The notes beneath the pieces were generated by a model, which was not told the DNA's origin, made no database searches, and saw only the letters and a program-made list of their open reading frames with translations. Source: Hemerocallis citrina (taxonomy: Eukaryota; Streptophyta; Magnoliopsida; Asparagales; Asphodelaceae). Taken from it: a stretch of 64,000 nt of DNA. This document shows, piece by piece, positions 59,031 through 64,000 of this stretch. How positions within the stretch are numbered: the first letter of the stretch is position 1; every line of letters starts with the position of its first letter. The DNA is taken from the NCBI GenBank assembly GCA_017893485.1, contig CM030362.1, forward strand, positions 264,535,073 to 264,599,072, in the 5' to 3' direction. A program made the translations under genes and the position numbers.

Positions 59031-59399
59031 TTAATTAAGTTAGATCCTTCGATTGAAGGATCAGTTTGGTATGGTTGTTGTTGTTTCACCTTGGGCTGCC
59101 CCTCTATTGGTTGATAATTTTTTAAGACGATTATTGTCCTATTATCCCGATTCGTTGTCATTCTATTCAACTTAATCAATTGCCACATATTTACATTAAG
59201 GTAAAGTGAATTATAAGATATATTGACCCTGCAGTTATGCTCAGTAGATGAGTAGATGATGCTGCTTGTTTTTTGTGTGTGTGAGCAACAAATATGAGTT
59301 CTTTTGGGTAAGAGAAAACTCAGATCTCAGATGCAGATCTGACCCTATTATGATGTTGATGTATGATTGGATTTGATGGATCGGGGAATGATTGACCAT

Positions 59400-59868
59400 C
59401 GCCATATACCTACAAAAAAGTCTAAAACACCGGGAGGACTCTCGGTGACAGACCCTCCGATGCTCAAGTCAATAACCAGAGGATTAAAAAAGGCTTAAGT
59501 GGTGAAAATGTGATTTCATGGTTTCTGTAGAGGTATGGTGGTATTTATAGGCTATTGATAGCCCGATTTAGGAAATATTCCCCGATCCCCTGGTTAGTGG
59601 AGAGACCTGATTCATGTTGGGTTGGAGACCTGATTCATGTTGGGTTGGACATGGGTGATGGGCAATTAAGCAGCCCACGAGCTGTTATGGGATCTCCTTG
59701 AGATTTGTGATAGGATCGAGCGGTGCAGATCATCCGCTATTGTTACCCTCATCATAAGCCCCCTACTCTCGGAGGTGACCTTTCAATCTTCTTCGAAGAG
59801 TAGTTGACTCATTAAAAGTGTTGCGTAGACAATGACGATCTGCACACGTGAAAATTGTAAGGGTCCCG
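59400..59868 (-). repeat. outer LTR-like fragment, left of the solo LTR
   Basis: A minus-strand TATAAATA at 59542-59549 and the segment ACCGGGAGGACTCTCGGTGA / GACAGACCCTCCGATGCTC, a pattern common in plant gypsy LTRs. It contains a 23-bp direct repeat (AGACCTGATTCATGTTGGG, 59602-59648). Its continuation is at 63788. I could not place its ends. Confidence 0.35.
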
Positions 59869-60781
59869 TGTCACGCCCCGCTTCCCAAAATGAGAAAACG
59901 GAATACGGATACATGACTAAGCCCAGCGAATGGTTTTCATCATCCATAAGCTGTCAGGAATCTTTATAATATTTCACAAGAATAATCAGAGTTAGAAGCA
60001 AGAAAAGTCAACCAAGCATGCATATATGAATCAAAATACCAACATGATTTACATAAAACCAAAATATTATAATCTCAAATAAATCAAATCTGGACAAGTC
60101 AATATTCTGGGTCACTTTGCCCAATACAAATAATCCAAATAGCAAAATACAATTGTTCAAAATAAGCAACAATAAATAATAATAGCAAAACTCCAGCAGC
60201 TAGTATCTCATGTCACCAACTCCATCTGGCTACTAGTCTCCAAAATCTGCAATTTAATAAATTGCAAGAAGAGAAAAAAGAAAAAAAACTCCCGTCAATG
60301 CAAGTTACGGACCGCTTGTAGTGCAGGATACAAGTACATGGAAAAGAATAATAAATAGCATGGAATAGGCATGATAACAAAATAGAACAACTAGCATGGC
60401 AAGATGAATAAGTGCAAGTGACATGTATCAAGTGTCAAGTGAACAAGTATCATGTAAATAAGTATCAAGTATCAAGTATCAAGTATCAAGTATTAAGCAA
60501 GCAGGAAAACAGGTATACAGATGAACAGGTAAACAGGTAATTAGGTATCCAGGTAAACAGGTATCATGTAACAGGTATCATGTATATCAAGTCTTGTATT
60601 ATTACTATCTGGGTAGCACTTCATGCGCCCCAGGTTTTTATCACATGGTTACTATATTCAAACAAGTTACGCTTAGACCTAGTGGTGGGTTTCTATAGGG
60701 CCGTGTACTCAGGCGTCAAGTCAAGTAACAAGTAATAGGTAATCAGGCACGAATCACGTAGTGAAATCGTGACAACAGAAA

Positions 60782-61009
60782 TAGGCATGAATCATGTAGT
60801 CATGAAACATGACAACAGGTAATAATAGGCATGAATCATGTAATCATGAAACATGGCAACATATAATAATAACAGGCATGAATCATGTAATCGTGAGTTC
60901 ATGGCATAATATAATAATAACAGGCATAAATCATGTAATCGTGAGTTCATGGAAGAATATAATAATAACAGACATGAATCATATAATCATGAAACATGGC
61001 AATAGATAA
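60782..61009. repeat. ~46-bp tandem repeat array in the solo LTR
   Basis: Five degenerate units beginning AGGCATGAATCATGTAATC, with AATAATAAC spacers. Confidence 0.8.
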
Positions 61010-63409
61010 TGGGATCACGGGCCCCCTTCTAAGTACACATACCTATATTGACCGCTACTAAGGTCTTTCCCTTAACCCCGACTTGATTATTTGTTATTAT
61101 TATTAAACAGGCATGTACGTATCACAAAACAGGGCAAGAATAACATGACATAAACAAGTAACAGGTTCAGGTTGAAAGATAAATATGTACAGATGATAGA
61201 CAACACATAACAGGGTAGGGCAACGAAAAATCTAGTTTAGGACAGCAAGATAGTACTGCACCAAATCTGGGATTTCCGTTACGACAAAAATAAAAATCTG
61301 AATCCGTCAGAAAATCTGGAAAGTATACTTCTGGCCGAATTCAGCGAATACATATAAGTCATATAGAGTTTCACAAAAACATGAGTTGAAACTGAATTGA
61401 AACCAGAAAACGTGTTCAGCCAGAAATCAGAAGATTGCATTCAAAGTCAGGAAAACAACATGAAGACTCATTAATTAAATCCACAAAAAATCTAGGTTAT
61501 TCCCCTATATGTGCAGTATCAGAATATAAAGTTTCATAATTTTTCAATATGAATAGTTTAGTAAAAAAAAATTAGAAAATATCAAGATGCAGTAGTTTTG
61601 TAAATATGGAATTATAAACACTGTAGTACAAAAACAGCCATATCTCACAAACCATAAATCGAAATCCAAATCTGCCAAAAGGGTGATAAAATAGACACAG
61701 TAGGCTAACTTTTATTATCACAAATATTTTACAAACAACAAGTAGAATCAGATCGAGAATCAGGTTCTTTAATGAACAGTATGAAAATTCTGCATGTATA
61801 GTAATTGTTTGGAAATATAGAACTGTTTGTAAAACTCGTCAAATAAATCCATAAAAATTCAGGGTTAATCCCAATAAAGTCTAGTTGTATTGTGCAAAAT
61901 ATTGGATCAAAATAATACATTTAGCATCATGGTAAAAATAGATTACTCTTCAGAATTCATAAAAAACAAGATCTGGAAATCTCTGTACACCTCTGTAGTA
62001 AAATAGAAATAACTCACAACTCGTAAAACGAAACTGAGATCTGTCACAAGGGTTGGAAAATAGACATAATTCTCTACAAATCTTGTTCACAAATAAAATT
62101 CATATACTGATCTTAATAGGGCCTAAATTACTGATCAAAATTAAGGTAACAGAAAATTACAGAATTATTCTTCGAACATAAAATCATCTAGTTCATGTAA
62201 AACTCATTCAAATCAACCCAAACATGAAATATAGTGTACTAGATGTCCAAGCAACATGGTATAGGGTATATCACAAGTCCACAACAAGTCTACCACGAAT
62301 AACACGAGCGAGCACATGATATCATATGAAAAATACGCATATATACAACAAGAAGTGATCAACCCTAGGTTATTTCATGTCATGTATGTCGTGAGGCAAC
62401 CATGGTCGAATCAACACAATATAGATAAGATCAACAAGGGATTTCACACACGAATTATCTCTACAACCCAACTACACTACATGTGGTATTTAGTACTTGT
62501 ATTACACAAAGAAAAGAATACAAGTTATTTGCCTGAAGACGACAATGGGAACGAAGCAAAGCGAGAATAACGGGAACAGATTCCCGAGACACAAACACAA
62601 CGAACAACCACGAACGAACACACGAATCACGGACAACGAACCACAGCCACACGAGATCACACGAACACCCAAAGACAACACCCACACACAAGAACTCAAC
62701 CACGACAACCCACGCGAGATGACGGTGATTGCGTCACTACTTGCTGTTGCGGTGCTGGCCGTTGTTGCGACAGCGGGGAGGTCGGACAAGTGGTCGGGTG
62801 CTATAGTCGGACAGGAGCACAGGGTGGCTGTGCAAGAGCTACTGCTGCAACACGATGGAGGAGCACAGGGAGGAGGGGGTACTGGGGTCGCTGTTGGCAT
62901 CGTCTGGGCTGTCGGCACTGCAGTCGCGCGGTGCTCGAGAGGTAGGGCGAGCACAGGGGAAGGCGCGACTAGCTGATGGGGACCAGGAGGGTCGCGGTGG
63001 TCTGCTACTGCGTCGGAGAGAGCAGCGGAAGAGAGTCGCGAGGCATGGAGAGATTAGGAGGAGTACAGGGTGATAATGGGTTAGGAGGAGAGTATGATGT
63101 AGGGGATTAGCACGGGGGTAGCACAGGGCCAGGCGGGAAAGGTCGTGAGGAGGAAGCAGGCGGCTGGGGTAGATGATGAGAACAGGGTAAACAGGGTGTA
63201 TGGGTTTAATATATAAGCAGGGGGAAAATATTAGGGTTTAGGATGTAGGCTGTTAACGGGTGTGGGTAAATGTAAACGGGTATGGGTATTGGGTTGTAAA
63301 CGGGTGTGGGTGTAAATAGGTTACGTTAATGGGTATAGCTGGGTTATAGGGTTTAAAACGGGTTAGGGTAAATATCCAATAAAAAAATAATTGGACTTTA
63401 TAGAATTAC

Positions 63410-63600
63410 TAATAATAATAATAATAATAATAACAATGACAATAACAATAATAATAATAACAGTATTAAAAATAACAGTAATAATAATAATACTGACAGT
63501 AATAATAATAAGAAAAGTGATAAAAACAATAATAGTACTAATAATAACAGTAGTAGTAATAAGAACAAAAATCAAAGTAATAATAACAAAAATAAGATTT
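63410..63600. repeat. degenerate AAT/AAC trinucleotide tract
   Basis: Runs of AATAATAAT broken by AAC, GAC and AGT triplets. Confidence 0.85.
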
Positions 63601-63782
63601 GCATTACAATATAAAATTCATTGAAAATAGTTAGAATAAAATTATTGATCGAAAATAGATTTTAATAGAAGATCCAAGAGTACATTTTAACAAAAATAAT
63701 TTGAAAGCGGAAAACTAATTTACAAAAATTTAAAATACAGAAAATACATAGAAAATACGTATTTGGGAAAACAGTGGTTACA

Positions 63783-64000
63783 TCCCGTTGAGGTGTGAAT
63801 CTACGGGAAGTATGAGGTCAGTTGTCATGTTGAGGCCGAGAGTGAGTATCCCCCGCTCGAGATCCTAGTTAGGGTCAGCCTCGGACTCCATGCCGAGGGT
63901 GCAACGGTTGGGGGACCTGTAAGGACTGAGGGTCGGCCTCGGACACCACACTGAGGGCGCGACAAGTTGAGGCCATGTGAGCGCTTCTCATGAAGGTCGG
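63783..64000 (-). repeat. outer LTR-like fragment, right of the solo LTR
   Basis: Begins with the TCCCG duplication and continues the sequence left of the solo LTR. It holds two related blocks (GGTCAGCCTCGGACTCC and GGTCGGCCTCGGACACC, about 63874 and 63930) and runs off the window. Confidence 0.35.

Larger units (their letters stand above)
59869..63782 (-). repeat. solo gypsy LTR, 3914 bp, with 5-bp TSD
   Basis: TGTCACGCCCCGCTTCCCAA at one end and, inverted, TGTAACCACTGTTTTCCCAA at the other, flanked by exact TCCCG at 59864-59868 and 63783-63787. No internal coding region follows, so it is a solo LTR left by LTR-LTR recombination. It contains a five-unit repeat of about 46 bp (60782-61009), a run of CAAGTAT repeats (60425-60495), a GC-rich segment (62570-63070), a minus TATATA near 63208 and an (AAT)n-like tract (63410-63600). 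The long frames inside it look non-functional. Confidence 0.9.

Noticed and set aside
62497..62976. Overlapping ORFs of 159 (plus) and 150 (minus) codons
   Set aside because: Both sit in the GC-rich part of a solo LTR, have low-complexity composition and no recognisable motif.
63230..63370. Telomere-like GGGTTTA repeats
   Set aside because: GGGT-rich but irregular; TTTAGGG occurs only sporadically, with no tandem array.

Overview
This is repeat-dense nuclear DNA from a flowering plant, probably a eudicot; I cannot name the species. The evidence is the element set: Ty3/gypsy and Ty1/copia LTR elements primed by initiator-Met tRNA, plant L1-type LINEs with DUF4283/CCHC ORF1 proteins, a hAT transposon, PIF/Harbinger-like and (TA)n-targeting MITEs, a small Helitron, and a relic of a plant CHY-zinc-finger ubiquitin-ligase gene. 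I see no intact host gene, rRNA, convincing tRNA or CRISPR. Almost every coding frame is broken.

Layout. 1-6765: 5' half of a minus-strand Ty3/gypsy element (integrase start, RT-RNase H, protease, gag, an extra leader ORF, PBS, 2.55-kb LTR), inserted in a minus-strand copia fragment (6771-7736). 7910-11443: decayed autonomous hAT with perfect 8-bp target duplication. 12123-27000: a copia relic holding a minus-strand LINE (12294-26397), which itself holds a plus-strand LINE of the same family (13007-19810). Both LINE insertions have long target duplications, and together they form a palindrome with arms of about 6.5 kb. 27001-29886: a second member of the 6.8-7.7 kb copia family, internally deleted. 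29888-33168: unassigned AT-rich DNA with a PIF/Harbinger-like element (30586-32756).

33169-43270: a 10.1-kb gene-free block with gypsy-LTR ends, containing a 3.3-kb tandem duplication and 81-bp arrays. 43271-48900: a LINE of a second family. 48902-49374: a MITE set between two (TA)n tracts. 49724-50443: five exons of a CHY-zinc-finger pseudogene. 50908-57785: a nearly complete plus-strand copia element, open except for three nonsense codons. 58414-59030: small Helitron and fold-back MITE. 59400-64000: outer LTR-like DNA holding a 3.9-kb solo gypsy LTR with perfect TSD.

How the parts relate: the window is a record of nested insertion. Insertion order can be read at four places: gypsy into copia, LINE into LINE into copia, solo LTR into older LTR-like DNA, and hAT into a short tandem duplication. 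The strongest leads are (1) an 81-nt GT...AG segment, full of in-frame stops, exactly between gag and protease of the gypsy element, which behaves like an intron separating Gag from Gag-Pol; (2) an intact acidic coiled-coil ORF in the same element's leader; (3) a stop/start overlap between the LINE ORFs; and (4) a 3'-terminal hairpin followed by TTTAACC shared by two otherwise different LINE families.
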